A DNA stretch of 13,131 bases from Actinomycetes bacterium (GTDB taxonomy: Bacteria > Actinomycetota > Actinomycetes > Propionibacteriales > Propionibacteriaceae). Under the pieces are notes generated by a model. It saw only the letters and a list, made by a program, of their open reading frames with translations, was not told where the DNA came from and searched no databases. The DNA is taken from contig JAEVYS010000106.1 of the NCBI GenBank assembly GCA_023392635.1, positions 1 to 13,131 of the forward strand, read 5' to 3'. A program made the position numbers and the translations under genes. Shown here one piece after another: positions 1 to 6,537 of this stretch. Within the stretch, counting starts at the first letter, position 1. Every line of letters starts with the position of its first letter.

Positions 1-41
1 GGTGTGGAGCCGTGATGCCCCGGCTCAACTCACAGCTTGCG
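1..41. repeat. Palindromic repeat, left copy (cut by window edge)
   Basis: Bases 21-41 are identical to the right arm (1076-1096) of the hairpin at 1047-1096. They are preceded by an 8-nt loop (13-20) and a partial left arm, of which GAGCCG (7-12) pairs with CGGCTC (21-26). Bases 1-12 match the corresponding left arm of the other copy at 9 of 12 positions, so the homology begins before the window. This copy is a less perfect hairpin than the one at 1047-1096. The last codons and the stop of the DUF559 gene lie inside it. Confidence 0.75.
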
Positions 42-983
42 AGCGGATTGCGTTGCGGCACCAGGTGCAGCCCTTGTAGTCGCCGGCCCACCCGCGCGAA
101 TGGAGCACGGCGGCGACCTGCGCGGCCACCTCGCACGGGCGGCCCCGAACATCGGCGCTTCCGTAGCGGAGTGTGATCAGGCGTCGTTCAGCGTGGGCAT
201 TGTCGCGCTGGAGGTCGCGGAAGGCCTGCTCTGCGGAGGCGTGACCTGCCCGGCCATCCAGCTCGATGACGATCCCGAACTCCTCGTACACGCCGTCGCT
301 CCGCGTCCCAGGACTGACGGACGCCTGGCGGCGCAGGGCCGGTAGCCCGTGCGCACGCTCGACATCGCGCCGATAGGCGTACTCCAGCGAGCTCTCGATC
401 CCGGCAAGATCGGCAAGGATCTCTTCGAACCTCCTGCGTCCGCGCACCCGAGCACGACTCCTGATCACGCGAAGCACGGCCGCGGGTGAACTGAGTCGCT
501 TTCGGAACGCCTCGGTGAGAAGTGCCACGGCGCGCGACGTCGGAAGGAACTGGGCCTCGTCCACGAGCGCCTCCTCGATCGGGATTCGAGGTATTCGACC
601 TCGCCTGCGCGCCGTCCTTCCGAGGAAGTCGCGCCGCACCCTGACGCCATTGAGCGGAGCCGGCTGCGTCCCCGGAGGCACCCAGACCTCGATCACCCGA
701 GGCTCGATCTCCAGCCCGTGGAGCCGAAGCGCGGCCTCTCCCCCGATGGCGGCGCTCTGCCCCCGCTGAGCACGGCGGCCCAGCACCGCTTCTCGATGCT
801 GTCCAGAAGCGGGGCAGCGTCGTAGACGCCCTGCGCCCATCGCCGCCAGTGCCCCTGGAGAACGAGCCGGCGCAGCGCATCGTCACTCACCCCGAAGAGC
901 GAGGCCTGCTCAACCGTCACCAGGCCGAGTTGTGCCCCGATCAGGGTTCGGAGCGGGCCAGGGAGATCTTGTCTCTTCCGCAC
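25..983 (-). pseudogene. DUF559 / Vsr-like endonuclease-fold protein with AbiEi-like N-terminus, frameshifted
   Basis: Two minus-strand frames together make one family-like protein. A GTG start at 983 gives about 73 residues, with a winged-helix AbiEi-like segment (EQASLFGVSDDALRRL, then WRRWAQGVY). The rest, from GQSAAIGGEAALRLHGL to the stop at 25, lies in another frame. Adding one base to the C run at 760-764 joins them as ..AVLSGGQSAAIGGEA.. and gives 319 aa, the usual size for actinobacterial DUF559 proteins. In the restored numbering the nuclease-like part has SLEYAYRRD (about 199-207), VIELDGRAGH (about 239-248) and FRDLQRDN, which fits the Vsr-like PD-(D/E)XK pattern with E201, E241 and D243 as candidate acidic residues. 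The C-terminus carries a CTWC motif and ends SQAVS, encoded inside the flanking repeat. No clear ribosome site precedes the GTG. It may be a true pseudogene, a phase-variable gene or a read error. The cellular role is not established. Confidence 0.75.
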
Positions 984-1046
984 GCGCTCATCATCGGCAC
1001 GTCGGCGTGATCCGCGTCAGCACCAGTCCTCGCCTGTGGAAAACAC

Positions 1047-1096
1047 CGCAAGCTGTGAGTTGAGCCGTGACATCGCGGCTCAACTCACAGCTTGCG
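1047..1096. repeat. Perfect 21-bp inverted repeat with 8-nt loop (possible metG terminator)
   Basis: Bases 1047-1067 are the exact reverse complement of 1076-1096, separated by the loop TGACATCG (1068-1075). The structure lies between the metG stop (1106, minus strand) and the start of the DUF559 gene (983), beginning 9 nt after the metG stop codon. It could therefore act as a strong hairpin ending metG transcription, but no T tract follows it. The right arm recurs exactly at 21-41, which makes it a repeat family rather than a private terminator. Confidence 0.85.
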
Positions 1097-1105
1097 GGGA
1101 GAGGG

Positions 1106-2890
1106 TCAGGCGATCGGGGCCCATTCGGGGCCGGTCTCGCCGAGGGCCTCGTCGAGCTTGGTGAACAGCGGGGTGGGCTTGCTCAGCGGGCGGCCGACCT
1201 CGATCGGACGCGATTCCCAGGTCGCGAGCTGGGACGCGTAGTCGCCCTGCAGCACCGGGTACTCCTGGCCGCCCTCCTCGGACACGATGCGGAGCTCCGG
1301 CTGCGCGGCCCAGGTACCAGCGCCGCCGAGCGCCTCGAACACCTTCTGCGCCGCGTGCGGCAGCAGCGGCGTGAGCAGGGTGTTGCAGTCCTGCACCACC
1401 TGCAGGGCGACGTGCAGCACGGTGTCACGGCGGACGGGGTCGTCCTTCAGCTTCCAGGGCTCGCAGTCGGAGATGTACTTGTTGGCCAACCCCACCACGC
1501 GCATCGCCTCTGCGGTGGCCTGCTTGAACTTGCAGCGTCCCCACAGGTCGCCGACCACGGCGAAGGCGGCGCGGGACGCGTCCAGCAGCTCGCGGTCCAC
1601 GTCGGCCAGCTCACCGGCGGCCGGGATCGCGCCGACGTTCTTGTGCGCCATCGAGATCGAGCGGTTCACGAGGTTGCCCCACTCGTTCGCCAGCTCGAAG
1701 TTGTTGCGCCGGACGAACTCGTCCCACGTGAAGTCGGTGTCCTGGTTCTCCGGCCCGGCGACCGCGATGAAGTAGCGCAGCGGGTCGGGCCCGAACGCCT
1801 TCAGGAAGTCGCGGACGTAGATCACGTGGCCGCGCGAGGACGCCAGCTTCGACCCCGACATCGTCAGGTACTCGCTCGACACCACCTCGGTGGGCAGGTT
1901 GAGCGGGCTGAACGCCGACCCGCGACCGCCGGAGTCGCCCTGCCCGTTCGCCCCGAGCAGGATCGCCGGCCAGATCACCGAGTGGAAGGTGATGTTGTCC
2001 TTGCCCATGAAGTAGTACGAGCGCGCGTCGGCTGCCTGCCACCACAGCTTCCACGCGTCCGGGTCGCCGGAGCGCCGCGCCCATTCGACGGCGGCCGACA
2101 GGTAGCCGATCACGGCGTCGAACCACACGTAGATGCGCTTCATCGCGGCGTCCTCCCAGCCCTCCAGCGGGATCGGGACACCCCAGTCGAGGTCGCGGGT
2201 GATCGCCCGCGGGCGCAGCTCCTTGAGCAGGTTGAGGCTGAACTTCATCACGTTGGGACGCCAGTCCGAGCGGGTCGCCAGCCATTCGCCGAGCGCCCCG
2301 GCCAGCGCCGGCAGGTCAAGGAAGAAGTGCTCGGTCTCGACGAACTCCGGCACCTCGCCGTTGATCTTCGAGCGGGGGTTGATGAGGTCGATCGGGTCGA
2401 GCTGGCGACCGCAGTTGTCGCACTGGTCGCCGCGAGCACCGTCGTAGCCGCAGTGCGGGCAGGTGCCCTCGATGTAGCGGTCGGGCAGGGTGCGTCCGGT
2501 GGACGGGGAGATGGCGCCCGCCTGGATACGGGCGACCACGTAGCCGTTGTCGTGCAGGGTGCGGAACAACTCCTGGACGACCGCGCGATGGTTCAGCGTG
2601 GTGGTGCGGGTGTACAGGTCGTAGGAGCACCCGAGCGCCTGGAGGTCCTCGGCGATCACCCGGTGGTACTTGTCGGCGGTCTGCTGCGGGGTGAGCCCCT
2701 CCTTGTCCGCCTGGACCTGGATCGCCGTGCCGTGCTCGTCGGTTCCGGACACCATCAGCACGTCGTTCCCCGCCATTCGCTGGTAGCGGGCGAAGACGTC
2801 GGAGGGGACCCCGAAACCGGACACGTGGCCGATGTGTCGCGGGCCGTTGGCGTACGGCCAGGCGACGGCGGCAAGGATGCGCGAACTCAC
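1106..2890 (-). CDS. metG: Methionyl-tRNA synthetase
   Basis: Class I aminoacyl-tRNA synthetase that charges tRNA-Met in the cytoplasm; 594 aa. The N-terminus shows AWPYANGPRHIGHVSG with the HIGH motif at 19-22, followed by SGTDEHGT (48-55). A zinc knuckle with two CxxC pairs (C144, C147, C157, C160) marks the MetG1 type. WFDAVIGYLSA (256-266) and MGKDNITFHSVIWP (295-308) are typical core segments. The KMSKS position reads SKLASSRG (347-354), a relaxed form of the KFS-type loop usual in actinobacteria. The protein ends without the EMAP-like tRNA-binding domain of longer MetG proteins. The GTG start at 2890 is chosen because the family N-terminus begins there and a TAGGAT box lies 8 nt upstream. 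The open frame extends further upstream but only as low-complexity shadow of the pit region. It is transcribed divergently from pit. Confidence 0.97.
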   Translation of the reverse strand: MSSRILAAVAWPYANGPRHIGHVSGFGVPSDVFARYQRMAGNDVLMVSGTDEHGTAIQVQADKEGLTPQQTADKYHRVIAEDLQALGCSYDLYTRTTTLNHRAVVQELFRTLHDNGYVVARIQAGAISPSTGRTLPDRYIEGTCPHCGYDGARGDQCDNCGRQLDPIDLINPRSKINGEVPEFVETEHFFLDLPALAGALGEWLATRSDWRPNVMKFSLNLLKELRPRAITRDLDWGVPIPLEGWEDAAMKRIYVWFDAVIGYLSAAVEWARRSGDPDAWKLWWQAADARSYYFMGKDNITFHSVIWPAILLGANGQGDSGGRGSAFSPLNLPTEVVSSEYLTMSGSKLASSRGHVIYVRDFLKAFGPDPLRYFIAVAGPENQDTDFTWDEFVRRNNFELANEWGNLVNRSISMAHKNVGAIPAAGELADVDRELLDASRAAFAVVGDLWGRCKFKQATAEAMRVVGLANKYISDCEPWKLKDDPVRRDTVLHVALQVVQDCNTLLTPLLPHAAQKVFEALGGAGTWAAQPELRIVSEEGGQEYPVLQGDYASQLATWESRPIEVGRPLSKPTPLFTKLDEALGETGPEWAPIA

Positions 2891-2898
2891 GGGAGGAC

Positions 2899-2904
2899 AT
2901 CCTA
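2899..2904 (-). promoter_or_regulatory. Candidate -10 box for metG (leaderless layout)
   Basis: On the minus strand TAGGAT fits the actinobacterial TANNNT -10 pattern and ends 8 nt before the metG GTG. Transcription starting about 7-9 nt downstream would begin on or next to the start codon, implying a leaderless mRNA. No good -35 hexamer is visible, and AGGA could also serve as a poor ribosome site. The rest of the 159-bp metG/pit intergenic stretch is GC-rich, and no clear Pho-box-like repeat was seen in it. Confidence 0.3.
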
Positions 2905-3049
2905 TGCGCTGGCGGCCGGGCACCCGGACCGGCGTCCGGGACGTCAGGGGGGAGGCGCAGCGTACCCCCGCCGAACGGGTGCCACGCCCGCCCGGCCGGA
3001 ATCGGGCCCGCAGGGGCCGCGTTCCACATCTGCGGAAGTTACCCGTACC

Positions 3050-4285
3050 ATGAACAGCGTGACCCCTGAGTTCGTACTCTTGGCCCTTGTCGTCATCACG
3101 GCGTTGGCCTTCGATTTCACAAACGGGTTCCACGACACTGCGAACGCCATGGCCACCTCCATCGCGACGAAGGCGCTGACTCCCAAGGCGGCCGTCACGC
3201 TCTCCGCGATCCTCAATCTCGTCGGCGCCTTCCTGTCCGTGGAGGTCGCGATCACCGTGACCAACGCCGTCATCCGTATCCAGAACCCGGACGGCACCCC
3301 GAGACCCGAGCTGCTGGCCGACGGCGGCCACGGCCTCCTGCTGATCCTCATGGCCGGCCTCGCCGGAGCCATCATCTGGAACATCCTGACGTGGCTGTGG
3401 GGCCTGCCCTCCAGCTCCTCGCACGCGCTCTTCGGCGGCCTGATCGGCGCGACCGTCGCGGCGCTGGGCTGGGGTGGCGTCAAGTGGGTCGGGGAGGGCT
3501 ACAAGCTGGACGGTGTGGTCGGAAAGGTCGTGCTGCCCGCCCTGATGTCCCCGGCGATCGCGATCATCGTGGCGATGGTGGGGACGCGCCTGGTGTTCTG
3601 GATCACCCGCAAGGTGGCCGAGCGGTACCAGGAGTCGGGCTTCCGCTGGGGCCAGATCGGCACCGCGTCGCTCCTCTCGCTCTCGCACGGCACCAACGAC
3701 GCGCAGAAGACGATGGGCGTCATCACGCTCGCCCTGATCGCCTCCGGCCAGTGGACGGACACCACCGAGATCCCGATCTGGGTCAAGGTCGCCTGCGCCG
3801 TCGCCATCGGCTCGGGCACGTACATCGGCGGCTGGCGGATCATCCGCACGATGGGCAAGGGGCTCGTCGAGATCTCCTCCCCGCAGGGCATGGCCGCCGA
3901 GAGCGCCTCCGCCGCGGTGATCCTCACCTCCAGCCAGCTCGGTTTCGCGCTGTCCACCACGCACGTGTGCACCGGCTCGATCATCGGTTCGGGGCTGGGC
4001 CGCAAGGGCGCTTCGGTGCGCTGGGGCGTCGCCGGACGAATGGGACTGGCGTGGCTCACCACGCTGCCGCTGTCCGGCCTGGTCGCTGCCGCCCTGTGGT
4101 GGCTGGGCAGCGCCATCGGCGGCTCGTCGGGCGCCTTCGTCGTCTTCGGCATCATGTGCGCGGCCGCGATCTACATGCGCTGGCACTCCAAGCGTGACCC
4201 GATCGGCCACCACAACGTCAACGACGAGTGGGAGGGCTCCAGCAAGAGCGACGTCGAGGAACCGGTGTCGGGAGGGGTCCGCTGA
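3050..4285 (+). CDS. pit: PiT-family inorganic phosphate transporter
   Basis: Low-affinity phosphate permease in the cytoplasmic membrane, probably driven by the proton gradient; 411 aa, the usual bacterial Pit size. Both halves of the internally duplicated family are visible. The first has FDFTNGFHDTANAMAT (21-36) and GLPSSSSHAL (118-127). The second has LSHGTNDAQKTMGVI (211-225) and LSTTHVCTGSIIGSG (301-315). Long hydrophobic stretches lie between, with a charged central loop (about 188-200) and a short acidic cytoplasmic tail ending in SKSDVEEPVSGGVR. The ATG at 3050 has GGAAG (3034-3038) 11 nt upstream, and an in-frame GTG at 3059 is a weaker alternative. The stop codon overlaps the start of the next gene by one base. 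Confidence 0.95.
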   Translation: MNSVTPEFVLLALVVITALAFDFTNGFHDTANAMATSIATKALTPKAAVTLSAILNLVGAFLSVEVAITVTNAVIRIQNPDGTPRPELLADGGHGLLLILMAGLAGAIIWNILTWLWGLPSSSSHALFGGLIGATVAALGWGGVKWVGEGYKLDGVVGKVVLPALMSPAIAIIVAMVGTRLVFWITRKVAERYQESGFRWGQIGTASLLSLSHGTNDAQKTMGVITLALIASGQWTDTTEIPIWVKVACAVAIGSGTYIGGWRIIRTMGKGLVEISSPQGMAAESASAAVILTSSQLGFALSTTHVCTGSIIGSGLGRKGASVRWGVAGRMGLAWLTTLPLSGLVAAALWWLGSAIGGSSGAFVVFGIMCAAAIYMRWHSKRDPIGHHNVNDEWEGSSKSDVEEPVSGGVR

Positions 4286-4593
4286 TGGAACAGTTCCTGG
4301 CAGCGCTGGACGGCTCATGGCGCGTCCTCCTCATCGGCATGCTCCTGGGAGCCGGCCTGCCGGCGCTCTTCGCCCTCGGCCTGCGAGCCCTGTCGTGGGG
4401 CACCGGCCACGACGCGACGATCGGGGTGTCGGCGGCGGCGCTCAAGCCGCATCCGCTCGGACGGGCCGTCGCCTACGTCCTGTTCGGCCTCGTCGTCCTC
4501 GCGGTGGTCTCCGGCATCACCTACATCGCGGCCCACGGCCTCGGCTGGACGGTCACCTTCAACGGCGTCCTGCCGGTCTTCACGCACAAGTAG
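4285..4593 (+). CDS. Small two-helix membrane protein coupled to pit
   Basis: A 102-aa protein whose ATG shares its A with the pit stop codon (TGATG). A purine-rich GGGAGGGG lies about 7 nt upstream inside pit, so it is probably translated by coupling. Two hydrophobic helices are visible at about residues 13-36 (WRVLLIGMLLGAGLPALF region) and 58-84 (AVAYVLFGLVVLAVVSGI region), separated by a loop containing GTGHDATIGVSAAALKPHP. I do not recognise a catalytic motif. Its position suggests an accessory subunit or regulator of the phosphate permease, by inference only. The 3' end overlaps the convergent glycosyltransferase gene by 14 nt. Confidence 0.85.
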   Translation: MEQFLAALDGSWRVLLIGMLLGAGLPALFALGLRALSWGTGHDATIGVSAAALKPHPLGRAVAYVLFGLVVLAVVSGITYIAAHGLGWTVTFNGVLPVFTHK

Positions 4594-5620
4594 GTGTGGC
4601 GGCGGGGACCAGCCCGGACGCAGCGGCCCGCATGTCCTGCGACAGCCGCTCGAGGAAGTTCCGTGCTCCTACGCTGACGCCGCGCCGGATCATCCCCTCG
4701 GGCAGGGCCTGGACGGTGATCCGGCTGCCGGCACCGGCGAGTACCAGCGGCAGCGTGTAGCCGACCGAGGACGGGAAACTGGCCAGCTCCCGGGCCACGG
4801 GCCCGCGGCGCAGCTCGATCTCCAGCGGCACCTTCGGCCTGACGATCCTCAGCCCGGTGCGCTGGGCCACCCGACGCAACTTGTCGTCCGCCTCGCGGCG
4901 GTGCGCGAAGTAGCGGCCCGCCGCCCCGCCCTTCTCGGCGAGGGCAGCGACGGCGTCCAGGTACGCCTCGGTCTCCACCACCCCGGTCTCCACCAGCGAC
5001 GACCCGATCACGTCCATGCCGCGCAGCAGCACCGGGGGGCCGAACCGGCGACGCGTCCAGTCGTAGTCGTGGCGCTGGACGCGGCTGCCCGGCAGGCCCG
5101 TGACGTTCATCACCGTGAACATGCTGGGCCTGGTCCTGACGAAGAACGAGCGGGCGTACCTGGCCAGCGGTAGCCGCGCCGCGGTGAGGGTGCCGTGCCA
5201 GCGTCGCAGCGGCTCGCCGTTGACCAGCTGGGACGCGAACTCCAGCGTCGCGGTGCCGTCGTCCACCACGAGGACCTCGCTGGCGCGGCTGAACGGGAGC
5301 AGTGCCTGGATCATGCCGGAGAACGGGTCGCCGATCACCAGCCGCCTCGCGTGGGCGACCTCGTGGCGCAGTTCGTTGACGGTCCGGACGGCGGCCGTGG
5401 TGGAGCTGCGGGGGAAGTACCACTCGGCGGTGATGCCCTCCTCCTCGGCGAAGTCGCACATGGACCGCAGCTGCGACACGCTCGTCTGGTCGGCGGGGGT
5501 GAGCACGGCGAGCCGGGTCCGGTCGGCGGCCTGCTCGACGTGGCACCACTCCAGCACGTGCAGGAACTGCGCCGGGCTCTCGACGAGCGCGAACGTGTCG
5601 GTGACGGGACGAGCGCTCAT
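4580..5620 (-). CDS. Polysialyltransferase / GT52-like glycosyltransferase (putative nonulosonate transferase)
   Basis: A 346-aa protein, last gene of the nonulosonate operon; its ATG overlaps the neuB stop as ATGA. The N-terminus TFALVESPAQFLHVLEW (9-25) resembles the opening strand of bacterial GT-B sialyltransferases. VVDDGTATLEF (118-128) carries the acidic-acidic-Gly motif (D120, D121, G122) of that group. The His-Pro motif position reads YFAHRREADDKL (237-248), with H240 kept and Pro replaced by Arg. FPSSVGYTLPLVL (282-294) matches the C-terminal Ser-Ser motif (284-285). No signal peptide or membrane helix is apparent, so it probably works on the cytoplasmic face. Likely role: transfer of a CMP-activated nonulosonic acid to a cell-surface glycan, possibly as a polymerase. 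Donor, acceptor and linkage cannot be read from sequence. The next best guess is an unrelated GT-B enzyme. Confidence 0.75.
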   Translation of the reverse strand: MSARPVTDTFALVESPAQFLHVLEWCHVEQAADRTRLAVLTPADQTSVSQLRSMCDFAEEEGITAEWYFPRSSTTAAVRTVNELRHEVAHARRLVIGDPFSGMIQALLPFSRASEVLVVDDGTATLEFASQLVNGEPLRRWHGTLTAARLPLARYARSFFVRTRPSMFTVMNVTGLPGSRVQRHDYDWTRRRFGPPVLLRGMDVIGSSLVETGVVETEAYLDAVAALAEKGGAAGRYFAHRREADDKLRRVAQRTGLRIVRPKVPLEIELRRGPVARELASFPSSVGYTLPLVLAGAGSRITVQALPEGMIRRGVSVGARNFLERLSQDMRAAASGLVPAATPTCA

Positions 5621-6537
5621 GCCACCCGTCCGGACGCGGCGTCGGCCACCACACCCGCCACCCGCCGGAGCTTCTTCATCGCCGCCAGTTCGCCCGGGTA
5701 GACCTGCTTGACGCCGTCGCCCAGCGCCGACTCGATCACCCGGATGTCGCGCACCAGCCGTCGCATGCCCTCGGGCTCGACGGACGCGGACTGGTCCGAC
5801 CCCCACATCGCCCGGTCGAGGGTGATGTGGCGCTCGACCATGACCGCCCCGAGCGCCACCGCGCAGAGCGTCGACTGCAGCCCGACCTCGTGGCCGGAGT
5901 ACCCGATCGGGACGTTGGGGTACTCCGCGGCGAGCGTCTCGATCATCCGCAGGTTGAGCTGCTCGGGCGGGGCAGGGTAGGTGCTGGTGGCATGCAGCAG
6001 CACGATGTTGCGGCTGCCCAGCACCTCGACCGCGTGCCGGATCTGCTCGGGGGTCGACATGCCCGTGGAGAGGATCACGGTCGTGCCGGTCGCCCGCAGC
6101 GCACGCAGCAGCGCGTCGTCGGTGAGGCTGGCCGAGGCGACCTTGTAGGCGGGCGGGGCGTAGGCGCCGAGGAAGTCGATGCTCTCGATGTCCCAGGGGG
6201 AGGCGAACCAGTCCATGCCGATGTCGCGGCAGTACTCGTCGATCTGCCGGTACTGCTCGGCATCGAACTCGACCCGGTGCCGGTACTCCAGGTAGGTCAT
6301 CCGGCCCCACGGGGTGTCCCGCTCGAGGTCCCACATCTCGCGGGGGGTGCACACCTCAGGGGTGCGCTTCTGGAACTTGACCGCGTCCATGCCGGCGGCC
6401 AACGCCTGGTCGATCAGCGCCAGCGCCGTGCGCAGGTCGCCGTTGTGGTTGATGCCGATCTCGCCGATGACGTACACGGGCTGGCCGGGGCCGACGAGCC
6501 GGTTGCCGACGCGCCGCAGACGGGGGTTCACGTTCAC
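5617..6537 (-). CDS. neuB: NeuB-family nonulosonic acid synthase lacking the SAF domain
   Basis: Condenses phosphoenolpyruvate with an aldose (ManNAc, or a hexose 6-phosphate) to give a nine-carbon sugar acid; 306 aa. Barrel motifs: EIGINHNG (26-33), FQKRTPEVCTP (55-65), ILSTGMS (155-161), LLHATSTYP (180-188), IGYSGHEVG (211-219) and ERHITLDR (235-242). H216 and H237 sit where the metal-binding histidines of meningococcal NeuB lie. The loop after ERHITLD reads GSDQSASVEP rather than the usual PDH..SLEP. Classical NeuB is about 335-350 aa with a C-terminal SAF (antifreeze-like) domain. This protein stops at KKLRRVAGVVADAASGRVA, where that domain should begin. GTG at 6537 is the start, with AAGGAGG 7 nt upstream and a GTGA overlap with the preceding gene. 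The substrate is uncertain. Confidence 0.92.
   Translation of the reverse strand: MNVNPRLRRVGNRLVGPGQPVYVIGEIGINHNGDLRTALALIDQALAAGMDAVKFQKRTPEVCTPREMWDLERDTPWGRMTYLEYRHRVEFDAEQYRQIDEYCRDIGMDWFASPWDIESIDFLGAYAPPAYKVASASLTDDALLRALRATGTTVILSTGMSTPEQIRHAVEVLGSRNIVLLHATSTYPAPPEQLNLRMIETLAAEYPNVPIGYSGHEVGLQSTLCAVALGAVMVERHITLDRAMWGSDQSASVEPEGMRRLVRDIRVIESALGDGVKQVYPGELAAMKKLRRVAGVVADAASGRVA

Noticed and set aside
1035..1043. TTTTCCACA on the minus strand, one mismatch from a DnaA box
   Set aside because: A single site with no cluster and no replication genes nearby. It is not evidence for an origin.
1..1096. AbiE-type toxin-antitoxin pair
   Set aside because: Only an AbiEi-like N-terminal segment is present. 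No AbiEii nucleotidyltransferase gene adjoins it, and the C-terminal part is a DUF559 nuclease-like fold.
2891..3049. Riboswitch or T-box leader upstream of metG, or Pho box upstream of pit
   Set aside because: The metG leader appears to be only a few bases long, and no repeated Pho-box-like unit was seen in the 159-bp intergenic stretch.
1067..4285. Very long plus-strand open frame continuous with pit
   Set aside because: Only the part from 3050 onward has membrane-transport character and family motifs. The upstream part is Arg/Val/Gly-rich antisense of metG, a normal effect of high GC.
2891..4318. Minus-strand open frame extending metG upstream to 4318
   Set aside because: It is the antisense of pit, is low complexity and has no MetG homology. 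The recognisable MetG N-terminus begins at 2890.
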